A stretch of DNA of 64,000 bases from Torymus aiolomorphi (GCA_036365515.1 CM070876.1:97163300-97227299); one strand, 5' to 3'; positions 10,200 through 21,943 are shown, counted from the first letter of the stretch. Translations and numbers: made by a program. The notes: generated from the sequence alone by a model not told the origin.

Positions 10200-11695
10200 T
10201 GCCCCTCTTTTTTACAATAATTACATTGTTTAATATTGTAATTTTGCTTAGCTATGGCAGGGCTAGCCGATCGCGGTCTATATTGATCGCGTGATGATTG
10301 GGGCGTGGTTACTCGCGCGGCGGCCAATGGTCCTGCGCATGGCATAGATGGTCGCGTTTGAGTCATCGTCGGCCCCGCCCAAGGTACCGGCGGCGTCTTT
10401 GCGTTCTGCGGTAAGAATGCTTTCAAAGCCCAACAATTTTTTGCTACATGATTCTTTTTTTCACAAAATTGACAAGTTTCAACGACTTTATCCTGAACGA
10501 TTTTAACTTCGGCTGAGCTGTTAGAATTTTTATTCATTTCCTTGTTAGTTTTACTTTTATCCGGGGCTTCGTGTTTCTCAAAACTATTTACCACGCGCTC
10601 GATTTCAATTGCTTTTTCTACCGCGTCTTGAAACGTTTTTACGGCGCCCATTCGTCTCTTAATTTCCCAATCCAACCCGCGCTTGAAAAATTTCAGTTTG
10701 TCGGCATCTACATATTGTCTAAATTCGTGACTATCTCTCTTGTCTCTCTTTGCCGCCTCTTTTAACTCGATCACTATGCGCCTGACTCTATTAGCAAAGG
10801 TAATTACGTTTTCCGCTTCCTTCTGTTTGGCCGCGGCGAGTTCTCCAATTAAAATTTGATGCGATTTATATGAACCGAAATTTGCTTCAAAATATTTAAT
10901 TAACTCACTGACGCTATTGAAATGTAACTCCTCCATAGACTTTGCCGCTTCACCGGTCAAACGTCTCCTAATTAATTTTGCTAGATCTACTTCATTTGCG
11001 GCTGGCACCATGCTTACTGCTTCTCTTACTCCAAATAAGAAGGTACTAAGTGGAATGTTGTTACCATCAAATTTAGGAATACAGTCAAGTGCATCTTTAA
11101 TCGAGAGATTTTTTAACGGTGTTAGAGTGGAATTCGGACGAAAGTGATTAACGTTGCTATTCATATTGTTAGTAAAACTGTTCAGCGCCTGGGAATAAGG
11201 AGTACTAAGTCCCCTTCCTACGTTCGGCGTAGCGCAGTGCGCATTATATGGTAAATTTGATTCTAATTCCCCCTCCGCGGCGGTTTTAAATTGTAAAGCT
11301 TCACCGTCGTCTGTAATCTCTGGTTTATTGCTTAATAAACCAGGTAACTTATCTGTAATTATTTGCTTTTTTTTGCTTGCTATGGCTTCGATTACTTCTT
11401 TAACGCTAATATTCTGTTCCATAAATTCTCTGAAAATATCTATCATAATCTCGTGCTGACAAATTTTTTCTACTACGGTTGGGTTGATTATCTCCCTTAA
11501 AGATAGCTGTAATTTCTTTACTTCAGTGGCCCTTTCCGGTTTGACTTCTGACGCGACCTGATATCTAGTTCTTAATTCGTTTACTAACTCGTTAAGCGTA
11601 GCAGTCGCGAGACCTGGCTCTACTACGGAGAGCACGCGCCTCAATATCGCAGTTGCCTCTGCGTTTCTTGCTATAGTGCCGCTTGATTCTGCCAT
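10184..11695 (-). CDS. gag: Gag polyprotein of the giant Gypsy element
   Basis: 503 codons from an ATG 126 bp inside the LTR. The capsid-like region is predicted helical and contains the typical Gypsy pattern with a short hydrophobic GL motif (FKRGLDWEIKRRM near residues 320-335). A CCHC zinc knuckle, C-X2-C-X4-H-X4-C, sits near residues 407-420. A second knuckle at the C-terminus has C-X2-C-X4-H-X4 and then the stop TGA exactly where its last Cys belongs, so the reading frame was probably longer. It assembles the particle and binds RNA. Pol follows in the -1 frame. Apart from the terminal stop the frame is intact. Confidence 0.85.
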   Translation of the reverse strand: MAESSGTIARNAEATAILRRVLSVVEPGLATATLNELVNELRTRYQVASEVKPERATEVKKLQLSLREIINPTVVEKICQHEIMIDIFREFMEQNISVKEVIEAIASKKKQIITDKLPGLLSNKPEITDDGEALQFKTAAEGELESNLPYNAHCATPNVGRGLSTPYSQALNSFTNNMNSNVNHFRPNSTLTPLKNLSIKDALDCIPKFDGNNIPLSTFLFGVREAVSMVPAANEVDLAKLIRRRLTGEAAKSMEELHFNSVSELIKYFEANFGSYKSHQILIGELAAAKQKEAENVITFANRVRRIVIELKEAAKRDKRDSHEFRQYVDADKLKFFKRGLDWEIKRRMGAVKTFQDAVEKAIEIERVVNSFEKHEAPDKSKTNKEMNKNSNSSAEVKIVQDKVVETCQFCEKKNHVAKNCWALKAFLPQNAKTPPVPWAGPTMTQTRPSMPCAGPLAAARVTTPQSSRDQYRPRSASPAIAKQNYNIKQCNYCKKEGHWKNL

Positions 11696-11800
11696 TTTCT
11701 AACATTCTATTAATTATGAACGGTAAAAAGGGAAAAAAGAGAAAAATATATACTAGTTTGAGATGCGAAAAAAAAATTTTACACTACTTTCACTTTTGAT

Positions 11801-11818
11801 CCCGGAGTTGGGCCCCCA
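11801..11818 (-). other. Primer-binding site
   Basis: The minus strand reads TGGGGGCCCAACTCCGGG two bases after the LTR end. The initial TGG pairs with the CCA end of a tRNA, and the GCCCAAC core resembles the Lys-type primer sites common in Gypsy elements. I do not assign the tRNA with certainty. Confidence 0.55.
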
Positions 11819-12181
11819 ATTGTAACGTCCGTGTTACAATGTCGCGAAAACGGTAAGGTAAGCGCGATAATTTGTTCCGGTTTCGGTCTACGCCTACACG
11901 TAATAACCACGGGAATTGGAACTCGTGAAAGTAGACAATCGGACTTTAAATAATTTAATAAGGGAACGTAGGTAACGGAGATAAGCGCTAAGCGATGGCA
12001 ACTATTAGTAGAGAGAAAGGAAAGACTAGCTATTTTGAACGTTTCTTACTTGAAGACGAGTGTTGATCGGCTGGTGCTCTCTACTGGTCAAGGCGGCAGC
12101 TGCGATGTTCGCAGTGGCGGGAGTTTCAAATGGCAGGAGAAGGTTCCGAAATAAATACGCTCCAAATGTGAATAATAAGTA

Positions 12182-12187
12182 TTTATT
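12182..12187 (-). promoter_or_regulatory. Polyadenylation signal in the LTR
   Basis: AATAAA on the minus strand, about 255 bp downstream of the TATA box and inside the LTR, placed as expected for the R region of an LTR element. Confidence 0.45.
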
Positions 12188-12440
12188 TAAATATATAAGT
12201 GTTACTATACTGATTAAATACTGATTGTAGTCGAGATATAATATCATCAATTATTCGCGAGACTACAATCAGAGAAGCGTTGCAATAAGATTCTAAGTCG
12301 ATTCTGCTCGAAAATATTCTAAGTCAGAATGTATAATTCACCAAAGATCCTAAGTCCAATATAATCAATCGATGGACACGGGCTTCGCCCTACTAATACA
12401 AGAGATCGGAAAGCTTCTGCCTCGAGAAGAGGCGCGAGGC

Positions 12441-12455
12441 GCCTTTTATACCCGC
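12441..12455 (-). promoter_or_regulatory. TATA box of the LTR promoter
   Basis: The minus strand reads GCGGGTATAAAAGGC, a strong TATA motif about 620 bp upstream of the end of the LTR and upstream of gag. It is the likely core promoter for genomic and spliced RNAs of the element. Confidence 0.6.
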
Positions 12456-12754
12456 TCCGCGAGCGTGTTTTACGACAAATCAATAATTCGCTCATTCGTG
12501 CTTATGGCTTTTCCAGGAATTAGCATTGTAGGGAAAGGCAAACAGGGGGAGAGCGTGGGTGCGTAATTAGGTGAGGGAAGAATGTGACGTAATGACTTTT
12601 TGCTCGGGCTCGTGTTACCACTCGAGTCTTTCAGATCTTGGTCGGTTACCCACGGTAGATGCTATACCTTAGAGTAAGGAAAAAATATATGGATGGACAA
12701 GTTGTCGAGTTTGTGTTGCAGATGGAGTCGTTCAGTCGTGCTCGACGTGACAAC

Positions 12755-15700
12755 ACGAACATTGACAGAAACTAATATAAAGTTCATATTAAGTTTTCTG
12801 TCGATGTTTGTGACAAGCTTTTTCTAAAGTATGACTGAAAGTATGCCTTAAAGTATGGCTCAAAGTGTGGTTTGAAATATGGACGAAAGTATGGCTTAAT
12901 GTATGGCTTAAAGTATGGCTTAATGTATGGTTGAAAGTATGGCTTAAAGTATGCCTCAAAGTATGTCTTAAAGTTTGGCTGAAAGTATGGCTTACAGTAT
13001 GATTGAAAGTATGGCTTAAAGTATGGCTGAAAGTATGGCATAAAGTATGGCTTAAAGTATGGCTGCAAGTATGGCTTAAAGTATGGCTTAAAGTATGGCT
13101 GAAAGTTAACGTTTAGATACCGTAAGGAGATCGTAGTATTCGAATTATTTCCACAACCTTGACTGAGATTTACATAAATGTTTTGTATTAAATTTCCCGT
13201 GAGTAGAACGTATTTATCATTATTTTCCCAATAATTACCGTAATATAGCGTTAACCTTGTACGATGTTTTACGTAATTTAATCGTAAGACTTCGATTCGG
13301 TTTTCCAAACTTTAAAAGAGATGAACTGAGCTAAAGTTAATATAAACATATGAAGTATATCCTAAGGTGAGTGTAAGATTCCTATTTTTACACGAACATT
13401 GACGGAAACTAATCAGAAGTGCATATTAAGTTTCTCGTCGAGGGTTGAGACAAGCTTTTTCAAAAGTATGACTGAAAGTATGGCTGAAGGTATGCCTTAA
13501 TGTATAGCTGAAAGTATGGCTGAAAGTATGGCTTGAAGTATGTATGAAAGTATGGCTTAAAGTATGCCTTAAAGTATGGCTTAAAGTATGAATGAAAGTA
13601 TGGCTTAAAGTATGGATGAATGTATGGCTTAAAGTATGGCTTAAAGTATGGCTGAAAGTATGGCTTAAAGTATGGCTGAAAGTATGGCTTAAAGTATGGC
13701 TGAAAGTATGGCTTAAAGTATGGCTGAAAGTATGGCTTAAAATATGGCTGAACGTATGGCTTAAAGTATGGATGGATGTATGGCTTAAAGTATGGCTTGA
13801 AGTATGGCTCAAAGTATGGCTTCAAGTATGGCTGAAAGTGAATGTTTAAATTCCGTAAGGAGATCGTAGTATTCGAATTATTTCCACAACCTTGACTGAA
13901 ATTTGCATAAATTTTTTGTATTAAATTTCCTGTGAGTAGAACGTATTTATCATTGTTTTCCCAAACATTAGCGAAACATAACATTAACCTTGTATGATGT
14001 TTTACGTAATTTAATAGTAATACTTCAATTCGGTTTTCTAAACTTTAAATGAAATGAACTGAGCTAAAGTTAATGTAAACATATGAAGTATTTCCTAAGG
14101 CGAGTGTAAGATTCCTATTTTTACACGAGTATTGACAGAAACTATCTAAAGTTCATATTAAGTTTTCTGTCGATGTTTGTGACAAGCTTTTTCTAAAGTA
14201 TGGCTTAAAGTATGGCTTAAAGTATGGCTTAAAGTATGGCTGAAAATATGTCTTAAAGTATGGATGAAAGTTATCGTTTAGATTTCGTAAGACTTCAATT
14301 CGGTTTTCCAAACTTTAAAAGCGATGAGCTGAGCCAAAGTTAATATAAACAAATGAAGTATTTCCTAAGGGGAGTCTAAGATTCCTATCTTTACACGGAC
14401 ATTGACGGAAACTAATCTGAAGTGCATATTAAGTTTCCTGTCGATGGATGTGACAAGCTCTTTCTAAAGTATGGCTTGAAGTATGGCTTAAAGTATGCCT
14501 CAAAGCATGGCTTAAAGTATGAATGAATGTATGGCTTAAAGTATTGATGAATGTATGGCTTAAAGAATGGCTTAAAGTATGGCTTAAAGTATGGCTTAAG
14601 GTATGGATGAAAGTATGGCTGAAAGTATGGCTGAATGTTATTGTTTACATTCCGTAAGGAGATCGTAGGATCCGTATTATTTTCACAGCCTTGACTGAAA
14701 TTCACCTAAATTTTGTAATTAGTTTCTCGTGAGTAGAACGGATTTATCATTATTTTCCCAAACTTTACCGAAACTTAACATTGACCTTGTAGGTTGTTTT
14801 ACGTAATTTAATCGTAAGATTTCAATTCGGTTTTGAAAACTTTATAAGAGATAAATTGAGCCAAAGTTAATATCAACATATGAAGTATTTCCTAAGGCGA
14901 GTGTAAGATTCCTATTTTTCACGAACATTGACGGAAACTAATCTGAAGTTGATATTAACTTTCCTGTCGATGGTTGTCGCAAGCTTTTTCTAAAGTATGG
15001 CGGAAGGTATGACTTAAAGTACGGCTGAATGTATGGCTGAAAGTATGGCTAGAAGTATGGATGAAAGTTTTGCTTAAAGTATGGGTTAAAGTATGGCTTA
15101 AAGTATGGATGAAAGTATGGCTTAAAGTATGGCTGAATGTATGTCTTAAAGTATGGCTTAAAGTATGGCTGAAAATATGTCCTAAAGTATCGCTGAAAGT
15201 TATCGTTTAGATTTCGTAAGGAGATCGTAGTATTCGAATTATTTCCACAACCTTGACTGTAATTCACCTAAATTTTGTATTACGTTCCTCGTGAGTAGAA
15301 CATATATATCATTATTTTTCCAAACTTTACCGAAACTTAACCTTAACCTTGTATGATGTTTTACGTAATTTAGTCGTAAGATTTCAATTCGGTTTTCCAA
15401 ACTTTAAAAGAGATGAAAGTATGGCATAAAGTATGGCTGAAAGTATGGCTTAAAGTATGTCTGAAACTATGGCTTACAGTATGACTGAAAATATGGCTTA
15501 AAGTATGGCTTTAAGTATGGCTTAAAGTATGGATGAAAGTATGGCTTAAAGTATGGCTGAAAGTATGGCTTAAAGTATCAATGAAAGTATGGCTTAAAGT
15601 ATTAATGAATGTGTGGCTTAAAGTATGGCTGAAAGTATGGCTTAATGTATGGCTTAAAGTATGGATGAAAGTATGGCTGAAAGTATGGCTGAAAGTTATC

Positions 15701-17027
15701 GTTTAGATTCCGTAAGGAGATCGTGGGATCCGCATTATTTTCACCGCCTTGGCTGCAATTCACCTAAATTTTGTAATTAGTTCCTCGTGAGTAGAACGTA
15801 TTTATCATTATTTTCTCAAACTTTACCGAAATTTAACATAAACCTTGTATGATGTTTTACGTAAATTAATCTTAAGATTTCAATTCGGTTCTACAAACTT
15901 TAAAAGAGATGAAGTGAGGCATAATGTATATAAACAAATGAAGTATTTCCTAAGGCGAGTGTAAGATTCCTATTTTTCCACGAACATTGACAGAAACTAA
16001 TCTGAAGTTCATAGTAAGTTTCCTGTGATGGTTCTGAGAAGCTTTTTCTAAAGTATGGCTGAAGGTATGGCTTAAAGTACGGCTGAAAGTATGGCTTAAA
16101 GTATGGCTTACAGTATGGATGAAAAGATGGCTTAAAGTATGGCTTAAAGTATGGCTGAAAGTATGGCTTAAAGTATGGCTTAATGTATGGCTTAAAGTAT
16201 GGCTGAAAGCTATCTTAAAGATTCCGTATCGAGTGCGTAGTATTCGTATTATTTCCACAACCTGAAATTCATCTAACTGAACTGTAAGTCACCTAAATTT
16301 TGTATTAAGTTTCCTAAATTTTGTATTACGTTTCCCGTGAGTATAACGTATTTGATAGTTCATTTCCCAAACTTTACCGAAACTTCACATTAACCTTGTA
16401 TGATGTTTTACGTAATTTAATCGTTAGATACAATTCGATTTTCCAAACTTTAAAAGAGATGAGGTGAGCCAAAGTTAATATAAACATATGAAGTATTTCC
16501 TATGGCGAGTGTGAGATTCCTATTTTTACTCGAACATTGACAGAAACTAATCGAAAGTTCATATTAAGTTTTCTGCGATGGTTGTGACAAGCTTTTTCTA
16601 AAGTATGGCTGAAAGTATGGCTTAAAGTATGGCTTAAAGTATGGCTGAACGTTGACGTTTGGATTCCGTAAGGAGATCGTAGGATTCGAATGATTTCCAC
16701 AACCTTGACTGAAATTTACCTAAATTTTTTGTATTAAGCTTCCCGTGGGTAGAACGTATTTATCATTATTTTTCAAAATTTACCGAAACATAACATTGAC
16801 CTTGCATGATGTTTTACGTAATTTCATCGTAAGATTTCAATTCGGTTTTCCAAACTTTAAAAGAGTTGAACTGTGGCAAAGTTAATATAAACATATGAAG
16901 TATTTCCTAAGGCGAGTGTAAGATTCCTATTTTTACACGAACATTCACGGAAACTAATCTGAAGTTTATTTTAAGTTTCCTGTCCATGGTCGTAACAAGC
17001 TTTTTCTAAAGTATGGCTTAAAGTATG
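12755..17027. repeat. Complex satellite, left block
   Basis: Higher-order units contain a linker of about 350 bp, recognisable by GATCGTAGTATTCGAATTATT, TGTATGATGTTTTACGTAA and AAGTATTTCCTAAGGCGAG, alternating with runs of a 12-bp motif (AAAGTATGGCTT or GAAAGTATGGCT, often paired as 24 bp). Runs start after AAGCTTTTTCTAAAG at about 12814, 13450, 14180, 14452, 14976, 16037, 16586 and 16996. Run length varies strongly between units, and one unit near 15411 has lost part of the linker. The same satellite resumes after the nested retrotransposons. Confidence 0.9.
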
Positions 17028-18045
17028 TGTTTGGGAATTCAATAATTTGAATTCCCGCGGTTACACTCAGCTCGGCACGACTCACGGCGCTGCTACGGCG
17101 CGGCAGCACCTCGCGGCCTCCCTGCGGAACAGCCGGGACGCTACACTGATTAACAAGGTATATTCGTGCTATTTCGGTCTCTCTCGCGCTCTCACATGTA
17201 AATGTGAGAGGAATTAGTTTGATTCGCGAAGTGAATCGTCAAGACCAAGAAGAAGGAAGTGGATCAAGGCCTCGCTCTCTTTTTCATCAGCCGTGCCACG
17301 AGGAGCATCTCTCCGCTGCGCACCTGCAAAATCTCATCGGTTGTTCTCAAGTTTTTCACTGGCTCAACTCAACACTGGATCAACTCAAACAGGCTCTACC
17401 CAATCTTTCACTCAAACTCACATCACTGCTCACTGACGCAATACTCAAGGTGCAACGACGATTACTAAAATCGACTCTATTGCAAGGTAAAAACTCTCAC
17501 CATACTAGAGGTTATGTTGCCAACCACGTGTTGGCACCGGCGGCAAGTGTAACAGTGAACATGTGTGAATTAGCAAAACTCAAGGCAGCAATTCAATTTC
17601 AATTGTTTGCCATTCCTCATTTTTGACAGCTTCATTGTGCGTGAGCCCAGGAGGGAATTTAAGGAAAAACTCAAGGAACTCTCAACGGACAATCTCATTA
17701 CACTCGAAGACATACTCAAATATCACAGGTTAGTTGTCTCTAGTGAGAGACTACAATTCCATTATTGACAGCACTCATATTTTGGAATTGCTGACACACT
17801 ACTCACCTACAACTTATTCAAATAAATGTAATTTAAACTCCCTTTGTAATTTATGTTAATTATTGAATAGATTTTGAATTTATTAGTCGACGTTGAAATG
17901 TATTTATGAAACAAATTTGTAATTTATTTAAGAAGTGACTTTTGTGAATATAATTTCTACTTTCAATTTACTTCTGTGTGTGAATTAAATTTATTTTAAC
18001 ACCCACAGCATGTTTACTCACATATAATTATGGCTTACTCAAACA
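17028..18045 (+). repeat. 5' LTR of the BEL/Pao element
   Basis: 1018 bp, TGTTTGGG to CTCAAACA. An internal perfect palindrome GGGAATTCAATAATTTGAATTCCC lies at its start. It matches the split 3' LTR over its full length. It contains many ACTCA pentamers. The sequence after it (TTTTGTCCTTCGAGCCGGA from 18047) is the position of the primer-binding site, whose tRNA I do not assign. Confidence 0.9.
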
Positions 18046-18136
18046 ATTTTGTCCTTCGAGCCGGATTTACATGCTGTGGTGTGACTCGAGCCAGTGAATA
18101 AACACTCATTATGGAAATTTATCACAGATTATCATC

Positions 18137-18649
18137 ATGGCACACTCAAACCAGGATGACCTCATGGAGTTGGAGCAAGCAGGCGCTGTGGCTGCTGAAA
18201 GGGAGGATGTCATCGAGAAGGAGAAGGAGGATGATGCGACTCCAGCCACCTCAGCTGCAACGAAGGGGGCAGTGAAGCGGACTGGCAGCGGCCCACTCAC
18301 CATGCCTGGACTCACTGTGGTTGACACTCACATAAGGACTCGCTCAAAATCTCCAGGGTCAATTCCGGCTTCTCTTCTCTGCAAAGTGAACTCCCAGTAC
18401 CTGCGGCTTGACTCACTGGAACGGATCATTGCTTACATCAGGATTAGGAAGGAAACTGCCACTCTTCCAGTGATAACGGCTTGGAAGCAGGATGCTGAGG
18501 AGCTCTACGCTTTATACAAAAAGGATCATGCGTTCATAGAGACAAGTTGTCCAGCAGCCTTCGCAGACAACGACTACTTCAAGGCAGACTTTCACAAGTC
18601 GATCCATGAATCGTACCATACAATTGTGTTCGAGGTTAGCAATTTGTAG
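18137..18649 (+). pseudogene. gag: BEL Gag, N-terminal part
   Basis: 170 codons from an ATG 92 bp after the LTR. The start is acidic with a Glu/Lys helix, followed by a stretch rich in Tyr, Leu and Glu (RKETATLPVITAWKQDAEEL) typical of the N-terminal arm of BEL Gag. TAG at 18647-18649 and a second TAG at 18656-18658 interrupt it, and the same frame then continues into the DUF1759-like part, so the break is by point mutations. Confidence 0.75.
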
Positions 18650-19747
18650 GAAGACTAGAAGTCCAAGCATCGTGTCACTCAACCAAGCATCGGAGAAACT
18701 CAACACACTCATTTAAGCAAGCTGCCAGAAATAAAGCTGCCCACATTCAGCGGCGCATATACTGAGTGGCCCTCATATAAGGAAATGTTCTCTGGATTAA
18801 TTCTGAATCGGCCTGGACTCAAAAATTATGAGAAGCTACACTACCTGCGCAGCTCTCACAGCGGAATACCACTCACACTCATACAAGGATTTTCACTCAG
18901 CGATCAGTCTCTGACACCTGCATGGACTACATTAGTGACGAGGTTTGAAAACAAACGAGTATTATTAAATGATCAGCTTGATCATTTAGCTGACTTAACA
19001 GCAGTTTCATCCAAAAACCCGGCAGCACTCAACACATTGATATCGGAGATGACGAAGATTCGGAAGTCACTCAACATGTTGGTATCGCAGGAGCAGCTAG
19101 GAGATTGTATAGTGGTCCATCGCCTGTCAAAGCTAATTGACAGGTCAACTCGAGAAGCATGGGAGACTTCTCGCAGTACCAACACTGAGTTGCTTACGTT
19201 TGAGGAATTTGAGTCCTTCCTGATCGCGCGGGTGCGTGCGTTGGAAATCGCAGCAGACTCACCAACATCCACTCAAAAGCCGGCTAACACTCAAACCTCA
19301 AAGACATCAAGGAGTCTTCACGTCACTAGTCCAACTCAACCACGGCAAGACTCACATAAGGTGACACACTCACTTCGGATTGCTCAACATCCATGCACGT
19401 ATTGTGGTGACTCGCATTTTATTGTGGCTTGTCAAAAGTTCAAACTGCTGAATGAACAACAACGGAGAAAATTTGTAATGGAGAAGTCGCTGTGCTATAA
19501 CTGCCTCGGTCTGCACTCAGCCAAGAACTGCAAGTCACAATATAAGTGCAGGCATTGCAATGGAAATCATCACACCATGGGCCAAGAGACCTTGAAAGGA
19601 AAACTCAAACCAACTCAGCATCCGGATCAACTCAAAATTAGGATAACGGCGCAATCATCTTACATCACGGTCAAACTCAACATGATTACTCAACTCCTCT
19701 ACTCACTTTACTTGCAACTGCATTGGCATGGTACGACTCACCGGTGA
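18650..19747 (+). pseudogene. gag: BEL Gag, capsid and zinc-knuckle part
   Basis: Same frame as the N-terminal part. It contains a motif LPTFSGAYTEWPSYKEMF spanning about 18740-18790, then GLxxYEKLHYLRSSHSG, as in the DUF1759 domain of BEL/Pao Gag. Near the end there are two Cys-rich clusters: CTYCGDSHFIVAC, and CYNCLGLHSAKNC followed by CRHCNGNHHTM. The frame then diverges: the protease reading frame is displaced by one base near 19700, probably by a small indel, since BEL elements normally carry one long gag-pol frame. Confidence 0.8.
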
Positions 19748-20439
19748 CATCTCATAAATTAAGAATACTCATTGACTCAGGCTCGGAACTCTCATTCATC
19801 TCCAAGGATTCTGTGGATTTACTCAACATTAAGCGGCAACACTCAACTATATCAATCCTTGGAGTTGGCGGCACGCAATCAACAAAAACTCTCGGAAAGG
19901 CTCAACTCACCTTTCGCACCATCTACAAAAATCTCACGTTTCAGATCACAGCTCATATTATACGCCAAGTCTCAACACTATTACCATCAGAAGAATGCGA
20001 GCAACGTCAGTGGCAACATACAGAGAACCTCAACTTGGCTGATCCGACATTCTGGAAACCTCAACCAGTAGATGTACTTATCGGAGCGGACTATAACGGT
20101 CAAATCATCAAACCGAACCTAATAAAGAGGAGTGCGATTGAACCTGTCGCACAATTGTCAATTTTCGGTTGGCTGCTAATAGGTCCATCAAACTCAGCTG
20201 TGCAATCCAAGATAGTCCATCATACAACGGCTTCACTCAACACTGAAGATTTGCAGGAACTACTCACACGCTTTTGGGTTCAAGAAGAACCACCGCCAGC
20301 GTCTGCAGTCAAACTCAACAAGGAAAAAGCATTGTGTGAACAACACTTTGTTGACACTCACACGAGAGATACTCATGGACGTTACCAAGTCAGATTACCT
20401 CTCACAAAATCTGCAGACGTACTTGGAAACTCATTTTGA
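19723..20439 (+). pseudogene. pol: BEL Pol: aspartic protease and start of reverse transcriptase
   Basis: Protease motif LIDSGSELSFIS near residues 15-26, the usual form in BEL/Pao (DUF1758). Downstream LGVGG, VDVLIGADY and FGWLLIGP motifs are all typical of the BEL protease-to-RT junction, followed by GRYQVRLPL and LGNSF. TGA at 20437-20439 interrupts the frame, which then continues in phase for about 40 codons before a frameshift near 20560-20585. Confidence 0.8.
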
Positions 20440-20521
20440 AAAGCTCAAGCGTGCCTCAGGAGAATACTCACAAAATGCAATCAAGAAAGCATCTACAAGG
20501 AAAGGTACTACGCTTTCATAG

Positions 20522-21943
20522 ATGAATACTGCAAATTGGGCCACATGGTGCAGATCCCTCAACAGAAAATCTCCGCCAAAACAATCTTACTATCTTCCTC
20601 ACCATGGAGTATTACGAGAAGATAGTTTAATGACAAAACTCAGAGCAGTATTCAACGGTTCAGCACTCACAACAAATGGAAACTCACTCAACGACATCAT
20701 GCATACTGGACCTAATCTCTTACCCAACATTGTGAATGTTCTCATCTGGATTCGTACTCACCCATTTGTCTTCTCAACTAACATTACAAAAATGTATCGT
20801 CAGATCAAGGTTCACCCTCAAGATTGGAATCTGCAACGCATTTTGTGGGTAGATGAAACGGGTCAACTCACTCACTTCCATTTGACTACAGTCACCTATG
20901 GAACACGAGCAGCTCCTTACTTAGCAATTCGGACACTTCTTCAGCTGGTAACGGATGAAGGAGCCAATTATCCACTTGCCATTGTTTCACTATTCGGAAG
21001 GTATGTGGATGACATCTTCGGTGGAGCTGCATCAAAGGAACTTCTCATTGACAAGGCCAAGCAGTTAACCGCACTATGCAAGGCGGGCGGCTTTCCATTA
21101 GCAAAATGGAACTCAAACTCATCCGGCTTCCTCAAGGAATTTCTCAAAGAGCCAACAGTTGAAGAAGCTGTGCTTTTAGATGATTGCGCGACAAATATAC
21201 TCGGGATGAACTGGCTCCCAAACTCGGACAAACTCACATTCAGAACAACTCTGACACCTCTTCAGGAAATGATGACAAAACGGATTATACTGTCAGAAGT
21301 ATCTCAACTATACGATCCCATTGGAATAATCTCACCGGTCATCATCACATCAAAAATCCTCCTACAAGAACTGTGGCTACACAAGCTTTCTTGGGACGAA
21401 GCTTTGCCAAACTCAATCGTGAAGAAATGGCTGCACATCCGAGAAGATCTCACTCACCTGAAGACAATCGCCCTACCCAGGTGGTTAGGAATTCAGGAAA
21501 ACTCAATTGTAGAACTTCATGGCTTCTCGGATGCTTCACAACAAGCAATGGCTGCAGTTCTATACATTAAATCTACAACACCAAACTCTCACTCAACATC
21601 ATCATTTCTAATCTCCAAAACAAAGGTGGCACCACTCAAACGACTGTCAATCCCACGATTGGAATTGGGAGCGGCAGTACTACTCACTAAGCTGGCAAAA
21701 CATGTTTTGGACTACTCACGATTGCCAATCTCACACATACATTTATGGACAGATGCAAAGGTAGCACTCACATGGATACGCTCACACCCCTCAAAATGGA
21801 AGGACTTTGTTGGAAATAGAGTTGCCTTAATTCAAGAACTCATTCCAACAGCACAATGGAGACATGTGTCTGGAGCAGACATTCCAGCGGATTGTGCCTC
21901 GCGCGGATTACTCACTTCACAACTCAGAGAGCATCACTTATAG
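20522..21943 (+). pseudogene. pol: BEL Pol: reverse transcriptase and RNase H
   Basis: RT motifs include YYLPHHGV, KLRAVFNGSA and the catalytic box YVDD at residues 161-164. Motif A reads STNITKMYRQI, with Asn where the first catalytic Asp is normally found, which alone should abolish polymerisation. RNase H follows from about residue 335 (GFSDASQQAMAAVLY) to ADCASRG near 460. The frame stops at TAG (21941-21943) and resumes in phase. Confidence 0.82.

Larger units (their letters stand above)
1..12618 (-). mobile_element. Giant Ty3/Gypsy-type endogenous retroelement with two envelope-like genes (partial)
   Basis: Reading leftward from the 5' LTR, the element carries a primer-binding site, gag, a frameshifted pol, a chuvirus-like glycoprotein gene, a second Gag-like ORF, two Cys-rich ORFs, an unknown ORF and an F-type envelope-like ORF open at the window edge. 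All ORFs share one strand, are closely packed and lie between the LTR and the window edge with no LTR copy in between, so I treat them as one unit. At least 12.6 kb is well above the usual 5-9 kb of insect Gypsy and errantivirus elements. Known family logic: an env gene expressed from a spliced RNA is the errantivirus arrangement. The 3' LTR must lie left of position 1 if the unit is single. Alternative: two adjacent or nested elements, with 1-2500 belonging to another one. Point stops in gag, pol and env indicate this copy is not fully functional. Confidence 0.7.
11821..12618 (-). repeat. 5' LTR of the giant Gypsy element
   Basis: On the minus strand the segment ends with CGTTACA followed by a 2-nt spacer and a TGG-starting primer-binding site. 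It appears to begin with TGGTAACACG, which mirrors the terminal TGTAACACGG/CGTTACA motifs. It holds a TATA box near 12441-12455 and an AATAAA near 12182-12187, in the order expected for U3 then R/U5. Length is about 800 bp. The outer boundary is less certain than the inner one because the partner LTR is outside the window. Confidence 0.65.

Noticed and set aside
12372..12566. Small plus-strand frame in the LTR
   Set aside because: Lies over the TATA box region on the opposite strand, with no recognisable product.
13592..13849. KVWL-repeat protein on the plus strand
   Set aside because: Direct consequence of a stop-free 12-bp repeat; no signal peptide or unique sequence. Retained only as a finding about frame openness.
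12784..17000. CRISPR-like appearance of regularly spaced repeats
   Set aside because: The 12-bp units are contiguous minisatellite without unique spacers, in a eukaryotic satellite.
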